Notes under the pieces: generated by a model | The model's input: only the letters and a program-made list of their open reading frames with translations | What the model was told of the DNA's origin: nothing | The model's database searches: none | Origin: Daucus carota subsp. sativus | Taxonomy: Eukaryota; Streptophyta; Magnoliopsida; Apiales; Apiaceae | Assembly (NCBI RefSeq): GCF_001625215.2 | Contig: NC_030387.2 | Coordinates: forward strand, 35,921,606-35,985,605 | Reading direction: 5' to 3' | Length of the DNA stretch: 64,000 bases | Part shown: piece after piece, positions 1 to 11,669 of the stretch | Layout of the letters: every line of letters starts with the position of its first letter | How positions within the stretch are numbered: position 1 is the stretch's first letter | Made by a program: the position numbers and the translations under genes

Positions 1-1620
1 CTAAATTCAAATAAATACTAATATAAAAATTAATGTCATAAAAATTAATGTCAAGCTACCAACTGCAGGAATTTTAATCAACATAAAATAAAAATTAAGA
101 AGAGATATAAATTAGGATTTCAATCAACATAAAATAAAAATTATGAAGTTATTTTTACCTCCTTTGTCAGCACCTCTGTGCTTTCAAGGTATCTAAATTT
201 ACTTCTGATTTTTCATGCTAGGTAAAACCTACAAACTGAATAGTGAATCATGCATGTAAATTTGGATCCATATAAACACGCACAGGGACCAACAGTTCTT
301 AATATACAGAACAAGAAGACGAGAATGACACCATGTGATCATCGGAAAACAGATGCGTTTCTTGTCCTTGAAACAGTGCTCACTCTCGCAAACAAGATAC
401 TCAACAGTAAACATGTCTCCTTTTTTAATGATTAAGCACAAAGGTTAGATTGATGTATTATGGTGGTTTTGATCTTTTAATGTGTAATTCAATTATCTCA
501 AAATAATAATTTTGTTTGTCAAATTTTGAATAAAAATTATAATACTTATAGGCTATTATAAAAATATATTTAATTCATCTTAAAATATTTTTAATTTAAT
601 AACTTATAAGTCACGTTCACATATAACATAATCCATTTCATTACATTAAGCAATAAGTCATTTTTTTAAATTGAGCTAAACGACCTTGTTATATTAAAAA
701 AAATTCTATATTAAAATGTAGAACTTTTTCTATTTGTATTATAGTATTAAATGAAGGATGGAACAAAAGAAAATGCAGGTGTAACAATGCTTGGTACATG
801 ATTATGATTGATTGATTTTTAGCTTTATTTCTTTGTCCGAGCGATAATAAGTTGGCCTATGCTTTGTCAACTTACATGCCAATTTTAGTTGATATGTGAG
901 TTGAGGGGACCATCAATAATAATACTAGTACTAGTAATTAATTACATTACTACCATATTACTATATCTTAACCGTTATATAGCGATGAGTTCAGTTATCA
1001 GCAGAAAAAATGTGTACAGTTTCCTTTTGAATTTTGAGGTTTATCATTTTTAGGGTATTTTGAACGTCAGGTAGAATTAAGGAATGCAATGGTTATTTTA
1101 AAAGGTGTTGAAAGATTGATTTATCATCAAGTGAGAATATGATTTTCTTACAAACAAAAACACATACAGTATATTTGAATTCTGATTCCCTGTTTTCTTT
1201 TCTTTTCTTTTTTAAATAAATTCTGATTCCCTGTTAACCGGATTCATTAATTTCGAATCAAACATCTTTTTAGTACGAAAGACGAGTTATTTTGGAACTG
1301 TGATGTTTTTATATTTTAAAAAAAATGCCTATAATTTCTTTCTATGATTGCATAGTTAAATTTATACACACAATTGTTAAATGATTGAAGAGGTCTCTCA
1401 GACTTGATTTGATACGAGGATATGAGCTGCAAATTTTCCTTAACAAGAACAGGCCCAACAACGTATCATAAAAGCATATACACGCGTGTAGGTCCATTGC
1501 ACGTCCTTGACATCTAAGTGAACAGACGCAAATTCGCAATACCCAAACTACCCTTTTAACTATTTTTACCGAACTCAAGAGATTTACTGTACGTGGACAA
1601 TTTAGCAGAGGCGAATGTCA
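1..1620. other. Intergenic AT-rich DNA, no supported gene
   Basis: No long ORF and no conserved protein is recognisable. A weak exon-like stretch on the minus strand near 157-193 has acceptor and donor dinucleotides on its sides, and could be the edge of a gene lying left of the window. The evidence is too thin to call it. Confidence 0.4.
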
Positions 1621-1628
1621 CTTTCAAG

Positions 1629-2334
1629 TAGGGCTGTCAAACGGATAATTCGAATACGGATCTGCCTGTATCCGGATCCGAATCCGAATCCGAAAATCAA
1701 TATCCGTATCCGGATCCGAATCCGAAATTTTTTAAATGATGATATCCGAATCCGGATCCGACGGATACTATCCGGATTCGGATAATATCCGGATCCGAAT
1801 CTGTTATTTAATCAGAATTTTTATTTTTCTATTAAAATTTCTAAAAAATCATAAAAAAATAGTACAAATTATAAATTAGTTTTTAAAAACTGAGTAAAAA
1901 AATTAAAATCATTAAAAAAGGTTTATATTAATTCAAAAATTAATTCTTATTTATCTTTCAATATAAATTTGTTATCTTTAAAATATTAAACTCAAATAAA
2001 ATTATGATATATGTCTATAATATTTTAAAATTATACAAAATTTATATAAATATATTATTTTTTGTATAGATATATAAATACACACATTATATAGCTATTG
2101 AATAATAATAATAATAATAATATTTAATATTTAATATCATATATATTTAATTTCGGATTCGGATATTATCGGATACGAATAGGCCTATATCCGTATCCGT
2201 ATCCGGAATTGTCGGATTCGGATGCGGATAATATTCGTTTTGTCTCGGATACGGATAATATCCGCTTTATCTCGGATACGAATGCGAATTTTTCGGACGG
2301 ATATCGGATTTTTCGGACATTTTTTACAGCCCTA
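1629..2334. mobile_element. hAT-type MITE with 8-bp target duplication
   Basis: The 706-bp element starts TAGGGCTGT and ends ACAGCCCTA, which are inverted repeats. It is flanked by the perfect 8-bp direct repeat CTTTCAAG (1621-1628 and 2335-2342), the hAT signature. Both subterminal regions are packed with degenerate repeats of ATCCGGATCCGAATCCG, the usual place for hAT transposase binding. The middle is AT-rich and non-coding, with an (ATA)n run near 2100. No transposase is present, so it is non-autonomous. Confidence 0.88.
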
Positions 2335-2430
2335 CTTTCAAGCTCTGCTGCTGGATGTTGTCATGTGATTGTCCAGCAGACAGCTAATGCAAGGAGTAAT
2401 TAAAATCCACCTAACTACTTGTGAACGATA

Positions 2431-2697
2431 CTCCTTCCGTCCGACCAGATTTTTTACAATTTGTTTTTTAGACGCTCCATCCAATTAACTTTCTCAAAAT
2501 AGTTAATGGGTCCTACTATTTTATCACTTTTTCTTCTTTTTCACACTATTTTTACTCAATTATCTCTCTCTCATACTATTAAAAATTAATAGGTCCCACC
2601 ACTTCACTCACTTTTCTTCCTCTTTTCCACTATTTTATACATATTTGTTAACCATCGTACCCAAACAAATGTAAACAATTGGGTGGGACCGTGGGAG
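2431..2697. mobile_element. Stowaway-like (Tc1/mariner) MITE, degenerate
   Basis: It starts CTCCTTCCGTCC and ends GGGACCGTGGGAG, a diverged form of the common plant Stowaway end CTCCCTCCGTCC. TA dinucleotides lie directly outside both ends (2429-2430 and 2698-2699). The 267-bp size fits. The inverted repeats are imperfect, so this is an old copy. Confidence 0.65.
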
Positions 2698-2699
2698 TA

Positions 2700-4255
2700 T
2701 TCGTTAACACTGACGAGAATCAACCACCTTGGGCAGAAATTAGATGACCCAGGTTTCTTTATTTGACTATATACGATAAGAGTCTGAATTTGTGTGTGAG
2801 GTTTTAATTTCGATTAAAATGATAACACCGAGGTTTTTCTCTGAGGAAAAAACAGCCTCACATATATTGTGATTGTTTGTTTTCTCTCTTCTGTCAAATA
2901 ATTTGAATGGACAAATATTTGCTCAGTCGACTACAGTGGACCTTAGGTTCCCTTTGTAACACATGATTTGCTCGTTTTTCACTCTCAGCTGTAAGGTGTT
3001 GAACGGGATTATTAGGTGATAATTCAACATACTCGTGCGGTGATGTTAAAACTATGTTGTAGGTTTTTTTTAGAGTCCGGGTCTCTCCTATATTAGTAAC
3101 AGAAAAATATTAGACTTTATTATGATATTTTTCAGCGGAAAATCATTTTATCGTAATTCGTAAGACTTCGCGTTCAACTTTTTTTTTTTTGTTAAATATG
3201 TGTCGATGTGTTGTGACCTATTGCTTTTTTTTTTTTAATGCTAAGTTATAGGTTACTTTTAACTTTTTTGCTAAGTTGTGGTTTACTTTTAAATTGCTTT
3301 ACATTTCTGACAAAATATGCAAAGAAATGTTGAATTCATGTTGGTCTGCAAATTATCCGAATTTGTTTTCTTATGGATTAGGCACACTGATCCGTTGATC
3401 TCGTTGGTTTGCGTTCAGGTCTTGGGCCGAATCACGTTCACGCCTGGAATCCTCACAAAGCCCATTATTGATTAACGCCTTTTCTTTAGAAAGTTAGTGA
3501 TCGCGCAATTCGTAACATGTATTCTATTTCAAACTTTGAATTTCAAATTTAAGATATCATTTTGAATTTATAATTTTACACTAGATTTTGAATATCTTAG
3601 ATTTCAAATAAAATACAAATCCAGTCGTTTTTATGTATTCAAACATGTCATCTGATCAAAGATAAAATTCAAGTTTACAAATTGGTCATAAATGAAACTA
3701 AAGCCACCTTGGAAAATTCATAAAAATATTTATTTTTCAAATTTATTTATAAAAATACGATCAAAATTACATACTCAATTGTAATGTTGGTTGAAGACAA
3801 TTGTTTTTCGGATGATTACATCTGCTCATGATTACATCGTATTTATGGGGGAAAAATGTTACAATTAGAGTACTTTTGAAAGTATCCTTATTATTTTTGG
3901 TATACTTTGGTTCGATCATTTTATTTAAACCTGTATACTATAAATTAATGTGTGATTCATTCCTCATGTTTAAAGAAAATTCTCATAAAATATATATACT
4001 TAATTTCTCTCATTTTTGAATATTGATAATCCATCATAAGATTTGGTATTCATATTTAATTTAAGATGAACTGATGCGCGTAGGATTATGATTTGTCGTC
4101 AAAGTGAGATGATTTTGTGTTGCGAATAAAAGAACTGTGAGTTTTTTTTTTTTGAGAATGAAAGAATTGTGAGTTATTCTCGATGTTCACAATTTTGGAT
4201 CTCTTTAATGTATATATGCATCTTATATATAGAGATATCAAGTTATATGTGATTG
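2700..4255. other. Intergenic, no supported gene
   Basis: AT-rich DNA with homopolymer runs. The ORFs at 3828-4019 and 4183-4380 are short, lack recognisable domains and are rich in Phe, Ile and Leu, as random AT-rich frames are. Confidence 0.5.
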
Positions 4256-4259
4256 TTGG

Positions 4260-4690
4260 AGGTTGGAAAGCTTACGGCATGTATTCTATTGGGATTTTAA
4301 TAGATTGTTTTTTGTCTATCAATTTTAATGCATTGTATGTCATTTTGATGCGGATTTTTGATAAATTGTCGCAGAGTTGATACTTGATAGGATTTAAACA
4401 AAATATTTCAAAATCTCATGGATTTTGGTGTGATTTCAAAAAATTTAAAATACACCGAAGAATACCACAAAATTCATCATTTTATAAAATTCAAAAATCT
4501 CCATCAGCATTTGAATACCATCAGATTTTAATGGGTTTTAAACAATCCTAATTGAATATCATTGGATTTTAAAGTATAATTTAAAATCCCAATTGAATAT
4601 CCCAAAAATTTAATGGATTTCAAACAATCCCAATTTCCTCAGATTCCATGAATGAAGAAAAATGCTTTAAAATCTCAATCTAACATACTC
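4260..4690 (+). repeat. Dispersed repeat, copy 1
   Basis: This stretch shares ordered blocks, in the same orientation, with about 61290-61740. The clearest is AAAATATTTCAAAATCTCATG followed by a GGATTTCAAAAA block, then stretches rich in GGATTTTAA. Both copies are diverged and non-coding. Probably an old MITE family; ends were not resolved. Confidence 0.5.
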
Positions 4691-4775
4691 CTCTTAAACT
4701 CAATAGAGATAAGTTTCTGGGAGATAGACATACTGTAACATCTCATATCGGTTAGAGTATTTAGACCTTGAGTAA

Positions 4776-5351
4776 GGCCATCTCCAGCAGTGGTGATCCA
4801 AAAATCCAAATTTAGATCACCAACTGATCTAAATCCTGATCTAAATTTCTGATCCATTCCAGCAGTGTGATCCAAATTTTGATCCAAATTATTATTTTCA
4901 TATTATATTACATGAATATTATATTAAACTATTTATTCTTAAGTTTAATATTTAATAATTTGTAACTATTTATATTATAATTGTCAATTTTATTTTATGG
5001 ATTTAATGTACTTTTATTTAAATTTTAATGAAATATTTTTTTCCATATTATTATAAGATATATTCTAAATATAATGTTATTAATTATTAATTACATATTA
5101 TATTAATTAGATAATTAAAATAGCACAAATCAATTTTAAATTCAATAAATTGAAATTATACAAATAACAAAATCATTATTATATTATTAAACCAAGTGAT
5201 CCAAATTTGGATCAGTGAACAGTGGTGATCCAAATTTGGATCAGTACTATTCACTGATCCAAATTTGGGGCAGGATTTGGATCACTGCAGTAGCAGAATT
5301 TGGGGTAATCTGCCCCAAATTTGGATCTTTGGATCACTGCTGGGTTTGCCC
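4776..5351. mobile_element. PIF/Harbinger (Tourist-like) MITE
   Basis: The left end GGCCATCTCCAGCAGTG and the inverted right end (GGGCAAACCCAGCAGTG when read inward) match over most of their length. TAA lies outside both ends (4773-4775 and 5352-5354), the target duplication of Harbinger elements. Subterminal repeats of TGATCCAAATTTGGATC, itself palindromic, fill both arms. The AT-rich centre is non-coding. Confidence 0.75.
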
Positions 5352-5354
5352 TAA

Positions 5355-5767
5355 ATAACTATTATATACCAATTTGCTAGCATTTTTGATCGACCTGTGA
5401 TGATCTCACATGTTTACATCTCAAACCCACAACTAGATATACACTGCACCTAACAACCCACCACATACCTTCAACAAAACCATCTTGTTGCGAAAATTTT
5501 ACAATACAACGTAGCTCTTTCTATCTTTCATCATTCTTTAACTGAATTCCCTGAAGCGCCTCCTTACTTCACATGCAAAGCGTACAAGAGGCACATCAGC
5601 AAGAAACTAAATATATAAATTTAATAATATGTAATTTTTAAAATTAATTATAATATACATATTTATTTATTTGTTTGATGAACTGAATCAAAAATAATTT
5701 TGAAATTAAGCAATTTATTTTTCCAACAAAAATAACAACGACAAACTCTTAGGCCAGGAAAGGAAAG
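5355..5767. other. Intergenic, no supported gene
   Basis: AT-rich with no recognisable coding or RNA feature. It is the left flank of the large nested transposon block. Confidence 0.5.
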
Positions 5768-6233
5768 GTGATTACTAGGGGTGATCGCGGTGCGGGCGGT
5801 GCGGTTTTTTGTTAAAACCGCGAACCAAACCGCGTATGCGGTTTGGTTGAAAACTCAAACCGCAACCGCACCACGCTAGCATAAAAACCGCGTAAACCGC
5901 ACCACAAAAATGCGGTGCGGTGCGGTGCGGTTTGTGCGCTTAAGAATAAAATTTTTTGGTTGAAGTTCGAAATAAAATTTAAATATACAATAATTAAAAT
6001 CTTTTCTTGTAATGAATTTATATGATATTTATCATTTTAAAACTACAACAACCACTAAAAAACACAAACAAAAGTGTAAATATGATAATAAATATGAGTA
6101 CTAACTACAAAGAGACATATTATAATAATATAATCATTTCATACAAATTTGATATAATAGTAATGCGAGATTGATTATATAATATTTAACTATTATTTGA
6201 AGAGATTTAACAAATATATATAACATAATTATA

Positions 6234-6240
<7 letters not shown>

Positions 6241-6286
<46 letters not shown>
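6241..6286. repeat. (TA)n tract, left border of E1
   Basis: About 23 TA units, directly abutting the inverted-repeat end of E1. Part of the series of TA tracts separating the six nested elements. Confidence 0.9.
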
Positions 6287-6290
<4 letters not shown>

Positions 6291-6720
6291 TGCACTCCAC
6301 ACAGAACACTTTAAAAAAAGAACAACACAGAACACTAGCATGACACTTTTTCTTTCATAAAAAATGATTTGTCATGATTATAATTACATAGTTAAGCACT
6401 AACTAAACTTAATATATGAAATTTAACATCCAAATCTATCCAAATTATTACTATGAAATATTATAGAATCCAGAACAGAATCCAAAACAGAATCCAGAAT
6501 AGAATCATGTATATATTCTTTACATGATTAATATCACATAGAATCATGGTATTTATAATCTATTATTGTTGTAAAACATGCTAGATACTATTATTATTCA
6601 TTATAAATGGTTAATTAGCTTAAAGTTAGAATTTAATTCAAGTTTTAGATGAGATTCTATGTTCGATTCCAAAGTGTTCTTCTTTGTTCTTCTTTTAAGG
6701 GTGTTCTGTTTTGAGCAATG

Positions 6721-6723
<3 letters not shown>
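6287..6723. mobile_element. E1: non-autonomous TA-targeting TIR element
   Basis: The ends read inward GGGTTGCACTCCACACAGAA and GGGCATTGCTCAAAACAGAA, with the similarity continuing for about 50 bp (repeats of AGAACAC). It is bordered by (TA)n on both sides, so its own target duplication is hidden in the TA tract. Non-coding; the centre carries repeats of GAATCCAGAACA. The terminal pattern is shared with E3-E6, which suggests mobilisation by the same Mutator-like transposase. Confidence 0.72.

Positions 6724-6769
<46 letters not shown>
6724..6769. repeat. (TA)n tract between E1 and E2
   Basis: About 23 TA units shared as border by E1 and E2. Confidence 0.9.
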
Positions 6770-6773
<4 letters not shown>

Positions 6774-7241
6774 CCTACTCTTGTACAAACCATCTTAGCG
6801 TACAAACTACAAACTAAAATTAAAAACTCTCTAAATCAAATCGAAATATAGCACATATGGTATGGAAATTGATCGTTGCGAGATGAACAAAAATACAGTG
6901 AAGTCGGATTTCAAAAAAAATTCACCGATTAACGGGAAAATTCAAATTAAAAACGGAGGGGAATCTGCGGATCATGTGTGACAGGGTGTATATTAACTGG
7001 TGTGTGGTTGCCCCTGCGGGGCCATTGGATTAGAATCATCCAAGGGCTTATATTGAGTTTGTAGTTTGTACACTAACTTAGTTTTGTGAATTTTTTTTGA
7101 AATCCGACTTCACTGTATTTTTGTTCATCTCGCAACGATCAATTTCCATACCATATGTGCTATATTTCGATTTGATTTAGAGAGTTTTTAATTTTAGTTT
7201 GTAGTTTGTACGCTAAGATGGTTTGTACAAGAGTAGGACCC
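6770..7241. mobile_element. E2: fold-back TA-targeting element
   Basis: The outer roughly 160 bp on each side (6770-6930 and about 7083-7241) are near-perfect inverted repeats starting GGGTCCTACTCTTGTACAAA. The short unpaired centre holds the palindromic GCCCCTGCGGGGC and reads as non-coding. Bordered by (TA)n. It is a close relative of E3: both carry the blocks CGAAATATAGCACATATG (or close variants), the GTTTGTAGTTTGTA repeat and the GC-rich palindrome. Transcription through it would give a long hairpin. Confidence 0.75.
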
Positions 7242-7282
7242 TATATATATATCGGGAAGTGCTCAAATACAAACTAAGTTAG

Positions 7283-7788
7283 TGTTAGGCCGAATAAACT
7301 CACTATATATAATAATATAGTGAACACAATCCAAGACAAACACAAGTATAAGAGAATAACTCAATAAACTCTTATTCACAAATCTCAGTAGTTTACAAAT
7401 AATCTCTTAGTGATTTATATCTTTTCACTAAGAGCTGCTAGGTTACACGAATGATATTCAATTGATAACTCATCTAGAGTAAACCCTAAGCTGTGTTTAT
7501 ATACACAGTTACATTATATCTACTGATTGATTTATAATTATCTGCTTCCTAAAATAATCTAATCAGTAGCTATCCTTCTGCTGTCCTGATCTGCACAATC
7601 TCTCTTGATCTTTATCTTCCTTATTTAGTCAGATATGCTCCTGAAAATCAGCCGCTTGCAAACTCTGATCATCGCTTAAACTCTGATCCAGCTGTCAGTC
7701 GTTAAACTCTGATTTCCAGCTAAACTCTGATATTTGCTTCTGCACACTAAACAAGTTAGATACCTGTGACATCATCAAATATGTAACA
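7283..7788 (-). repeat. 3' LTR of the copia element
   Basis: 506 bp, TG...CA ends, matching 18601-19106. It carries four AAACTCTGAT direct repeats at 7660, 7678, 7704 and 7722, spaced 18, 26 and 18 bp. Confidence 0.95.
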
Positions 7789-7803
7789 ATCTCCCCCAAC
7801 TTG
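7789..7803 (-). other. Polypurine tract
   Basis: On the minus strand the sequence directly before the 3' LTR reads AGTTGGGGGAGAT. This is the plus-strand primer of copia elements and fixes the orientation as minus. Confidence 0.85.
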
Positions 7804-7955
7804 TGCATTAGACAGAATGAACAAGTTCTATATATTTACTGATGATGTCAAAAACAATCAAGGACAAATGCATGAAGTAACTAATCTGCATAAATAAATT
7901 AACACTTACAGAGTAGGCAGAACTAATTACAACTTACAGAACATAGCAGAACTAA

Positions 7956-10900
7956 TTATCCAATCAGTCTATATCCATAGCTCTCCTTAACAAACTTGGT
8001 AATCAGATCTTCTTCAATTTGTTTCAGAGTTTGTATCATTTGAGCTTTGACAGTCTTTAACTCTTCATCTTCATCTCCTGTCTGGTATATAGCTGATCTC
8101 AAGGCATTAGCCTTGCTTCTCTTCATTGCTTCTCCAAGCTGAATGACTCTAGGCCTGTCTGCTTCATTATTATAACCCAAGATTCTGGTGTTTGCAATAG
8201 TCTCCATCACAGAACTATTCTTTTCCATGCTAATTTCAGAACCATCATCTTGAGCTATTTGTGGAATATATTCATCATCAGACTTTATTCCATGTAATCT
8301 TCTCTTTTCACTAATTGTTTTCTTCATCAGATCTGACCACCTCTGAGTTGCTTCATTCTTGATCTCCAACATATAGTGAAAATGTTCCAGCTCTCTCAGA
8401 GATTTCAGCAATAAATCAGCTTCTGATATTCTATACACTCTGCCAGATTCTAGAAATATAGCAATCTTTTCTTTATCTTCTGGCCCATCATGAGTGTCCA
8501 TCAGAATCTGTACTGACTCAACTTTGTCAAGATCCTTCTGTGTAACAGCTTCTCCTACTTTTTCAGTCAGAGGATAAGGATCTCTGAAAGTAGTTGCTGA
8601 GCCTGTTTGAATCTTTTCTTTTCTGTGACCAAGACCAGTTGTGTCATAAGCTTCTTTCCCTCTGGTGCCATGAGTTCTTACTCTGGTGAGCATTGGGCTT
8701 TCCTTGTATAAATTTGTACCAAGACTCCCATATAAACTCTTTTTCTTCTGATCATCTTGAGTCTCTTCAGAGTTTAACTTCAACCAAGAAGCTTTAGTAT
8801 CTTCAATCTTTTCTTCAGTTATTGGAGCTTTAACTTGAGCATTGTCAGAGGTTAAAGTTATCTCAGGAATTGATTTGGATTCACCTTTTCTTCTTCTGAC
8901 CAGTCCAACTTCCTTTTCTTCTGGTTGCTCAGATACATTTGCCATTACATGCACACTCTTGCTCAGTTTGACCATCCTCTTTGTAGGATTCTCTGGTGCT
9001 AATGTAATTACTGATTTCTTTGGCATAGTAGAAACTGAAGGAACTATATCAACTGGTTTCTTACCTTTGTCTTTTGAGTCAGACTCAGGCAGAGTTTGAG
9101 TTTGAGATCTGGTTCTTGGTCTATTGATGTCAGTGTAATTCACCTCACTTATTACTATTCCCTTTTGCTTTGGAATCTTCTGTTTCTGAGAGGAATCAGT
9201 AATCTGTCTTTGCTCATCAGATTTTGTTTTGCTGATCTTCTTCTTCTCAGCAGCCAATCTTTCTTCTTCAAGTCTGATGGCCTCAATATCTACTCCTGGA
9301 TTTTCTTTTTCAAAGATTTTCCTTGCCATGGCTTCATCAATTGCTTGCAAGGAAGGAGATTTATAGAAGAGAGTGGTTTCTTTGCCTCTGAACTTCAGAG
9401 TTTGACAAAATTTCTGAGACTCAGGGTCTCCAGCTTCAATCAGCTTTTCAGCTTCAGCAACCAATTTTTCTTTCTTCTTTTCCACTTCAGAGTTCACAAG
9501 ATCTATCTCTTTAGATATAGCATCTGAATCTCTGACTGCTTTACTTATACTCTGAGCTTGAGTTACAACAGTCAATTCCATAGATTTGTGTTTTTGAGAT
9601 TCTCTGGGTGGTATCTCAGAGCTTGCTGCTTCTCTACTGTTCTTCTTTGTTTCTTTAATCTGCAGCAGCTTTTGCTGTTTGTTCATCTCCCCTTTTTCTT
9701 CCTTATCATCATCTGGCTTTTTCCTTTTTATTTGCTGATCAGGTTTGCATTTGTCTTTGGATGTTTTCTCCCCCTTTTTGACATCAGCAGAGGTGAGAAC
9801 CTGTACCAGCTGTGCCACAGAAGCACTCAAATCTGCCAGAGTATAATTCATTGAAGCCTGAGTTGCTTCAATAGAGGTAAGTCTGTCTTCAACAGAAGGT
9901 GATGTGATTCTGCACATCCTGTTATTATAAGACAAGTGGCAAATATTCCTTCTGACAGGCTCAGAGAATGGAATTGGAGAACTTGGAACTGCAGGAGCTA
10001 TAAAAGGAGTGGATTCCCTGACTGGTGATAGTGCCTTAACTGGGGAATCAGCCCTTTCTGGTGTAGTTTCTCTGACTGGCTCAGAGATTATTGAGTGTAG
10101 ACCAGGAGCTTGAATGGGGGTTGATGTGACTTCTGTGCCTTCATCATCATCAATGTCTGCAAGAAAAATACTCAGAGTATGTGACTCTAGAGCTTCAGTA
10201 GCTGCCTCAGAGTTTTCTGCCATGGGAATCTCCTGAGCAGGAGCTGCAACAATATCATCAGGTTGAACCATAGAATCTTGGATTAACTGGAGGACCATTT
10301 CTATTTGTGCATCCTCTGATTTACTAGGAGCATCAGAGGGTTTTTCTGATATATCAGTATCAGCTGCAACTTTCTCTTTAACAGACTTTGTTCCTTCAGG
10401 CTGATCATTGTGATCAGAGGTGGACTCTGACAGTTGTTTGTCAGCTGCAGCAGTATCAAGTGGCATTGCAGAAATAGGCTCAATCAATAGTGGCTCTGCA
10501 GATTGATCAGAGAATGGAATCAAAGCTTGTTCAGGATCCTCTGATTGTGGTGGTTCCACAGTCAGATCAGTAATAGAGGTTGGCTTTATTTTCTTTCTCA
10601 GTCTCTTTGCCGGTGGAGGAGGAGGAATGTCTTCTTCTGATTCAGAATCTGAAATTTTCTGTAGGAATCTTCTTTTTCTGGGAGGAGGGGAGGGTTTGGT
10701 TGGGGATTTGGTAGATCTAAGTATCCTTTTTGGTGAAGATTTTTCAACTGGTCCTTGTTGAGAAGAACCAGAGGTTGGTTTGGGATCAGATTTTGCTATT
10801 GGTTCATGAGCAGGAGATGGAGGCTGTGGGATATTCTCATCAGAGAATAAGGCTTCATACTTGTCAGGTAAAGCTATCTTCAGTTTATCCTGTACAGTCA

Positions 10901-11669
10901 CAGGAATAGCAAATACAGGTACAGTATTCTTCTTACAATCCTTCTTAATCAGATCAGTAAAAGCTCTTTTGGTGATCTTAAATGGGAGTTCATTTCCATT
11001 TTCAGGAAGGGGCACATCAGGGAAGCAGTAAGAAAATATGAGCTGACAAAATCTTGAATAATAGACAATATTCATATTTTCTTTTCTCCTATCACCAATA
11101 AATCTCAATATAGATGTGGCAATATCAAATTTGAGATTGTGGATTAGAAAATACCCAATCTGCTGACTGAAGATGGGAATGGCATCAAAGTTGCTGCATT
11201 TGTTACCAAAAGCCCTGGTTATGCAGTCATAGAAGAAGCTCCACTCCTTGCAGAGGTGTGGACGCTTAAGTTCCCCCATTTTGTCTGTGCTTGCAGAATA
11301 CCCAAGAAAGATCATCATGTCACGCAAAGTCTGAGTGGGTACTGAAGCATCATATTTCTTTTCTTCAGGAAGATGAAGAGTCTTCCTAATGGTTGCTGGT
11401 GAGATAGCATACTCTTGGCCTTCATAATTGCAGGTGAGAGATGGAGAACCATTTTCACCTCCATCATCGTAATTTGCTGATCTCCAGAGGGTGAGAACTT
11501 GAGAAGGAGAGATTAGCTCTGGCTGAGTCAGAGCATACATCAGCTCACTGTGAGCCAAGAAATCTTGAATAAGATGAAACTCCTTGGGTGCTTCATCGTT
11601 GTCCAGAATGGCTGAGTAGTTGTTGGTGACAAACTTTGCTCCATTGAACTCGAAAGCAGTTGTCGACAT
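7956..11669 (-). CDS. Third ORF of the copia element (1237 aa), function unknown
   Basis: An uninterrupted ORF downstream of pol on the same strand, where Sireviruses carry their so-called env-like ORF. The N-terminal roughly 220 residues look folded, with a pattern (FLAHSELMYALTQPEL; ATIRKTLHLPEE) that I recognise from large retroelement-linked proteins of other asterids. From about residue 290 the chain becomes low-complexity: Pro/Ser/Glu-rich, with basic clusters (SPPPRKRR; AKRLRKK) that could be nuclear-localisation signals, then Lys/Glu-rich, probably coiled-coil stretches near residues 610-780. I see no signal peptide or transmembrane helix, which argues against an envelope protein. It starts about 1.4 kb from the pol stop, so it probably needs its own subgenomic or spliced transcript. 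Existence is sure; function is not. Confidence 0.85.
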   Translation of the reverse strand: MSTTAFEFNGAKFVTNNYSAILDNDEAPKEFHLIQDFLAHSELMYALTQPELISPSQVLTLWRSANYDDGGENGSPSLTCNYEGQEYAISPATIRKTLHLPEEKKYDASVPTQTLRDMMIFLGYSASTDKMGELKRPHLCKEWSFFYDCITRAFGNKCSNFDAIPIFSQQIGYFLIHNLKFDIATSILRFIGDRRKENMNIVYYSRFCQLIFSYCFPDVPLPENGNELPFKITKRAFTDLIKKDCKKNTVPVFAIPVTVQDKLKIALPDKYEALFSDENIPQPPSPAHEPIAKSDPKPTSGSSQQGPVEKSSPKRILRSTKSPTKPSPPPRKRRFLQKISDSESEEDIPPPPPAKRLRKKIKPTSITDLTVEPPQSEDPEQALIPFSDQSAEPLLIEPISAMPLDTAAADKQLSESTSDHNDQPEGTKSVKEKVAADTDISEKPSDAPSKSEDAQIEMVLQLIQDSMVQPDDIVAAPAQEIPMAENSEAATEALESHTLSIFLADIDDDEGTEVTSTPIQAPGLHSIISEPVRETTPERADSPVKALSPVRESTPFIAPAVPSSPIPFSEPVRRNICHLSYNNRMCRITSPSVEDRLTSIEATQASMNYTLADLSASVAQLVQVLTSADVKKGEKTSKDKCKPDQQIKRKKPDDDKEEKGEMNKQQKLLQIKETKKNSREAASSEIPPRESQKHKSMELTVVTQAQSISKAVRDSDAISKEIDLVNSEVEKKKEKLVAEAEKLIEAGDPESQKFCQTLKFRGKETTLFYKSPSLQAIDEAMARKIFEKENPGVDIEAIRLEEERLAAEKKKISKTKSDEQRQITDSSQKQKIPKQKGIVISEVNYTDINRPRTRSQTQTLPESDSKDKGKKPVDIVPSVSTMPKKSVITLAPENPTKRMVKLSKSVHVMANVSEQPEEKEVGLVRRRKGESKSIPEITLTSDNAQVKAPITEEKIEDTKASWLKLNSEETQDDQKKKSLYGSLGTNLYKESPMLTRVRTHGTRGKEAYDTTGLGHRKEKIQTGSATTFRDPYPLTEKVGEAVTQKDLDKVESVQILMDTHDGPEDKEKIAIFLESGRVYRISEADLLLKSLRELEHFHYMLEIKNEATQRWSDLMKKTISEKRRLHGIKSDDEYIPQIAQDDGSEISMEKNSSVMETIANTRILGYNNEADRPRVIQLGEAMKRSKANALRSAIYQTGDEDEELKTVKAQMIQTLKQIEEDLITKFVKESYGYRLIG

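Noticed and set aside
8842-9854. Plus-strand ORFs of 85-143 aa opposite the copia third ORF
   Set aside because: They are antisense shadows of a long open minus-strand frame and show no domain or codon pattern of their own.
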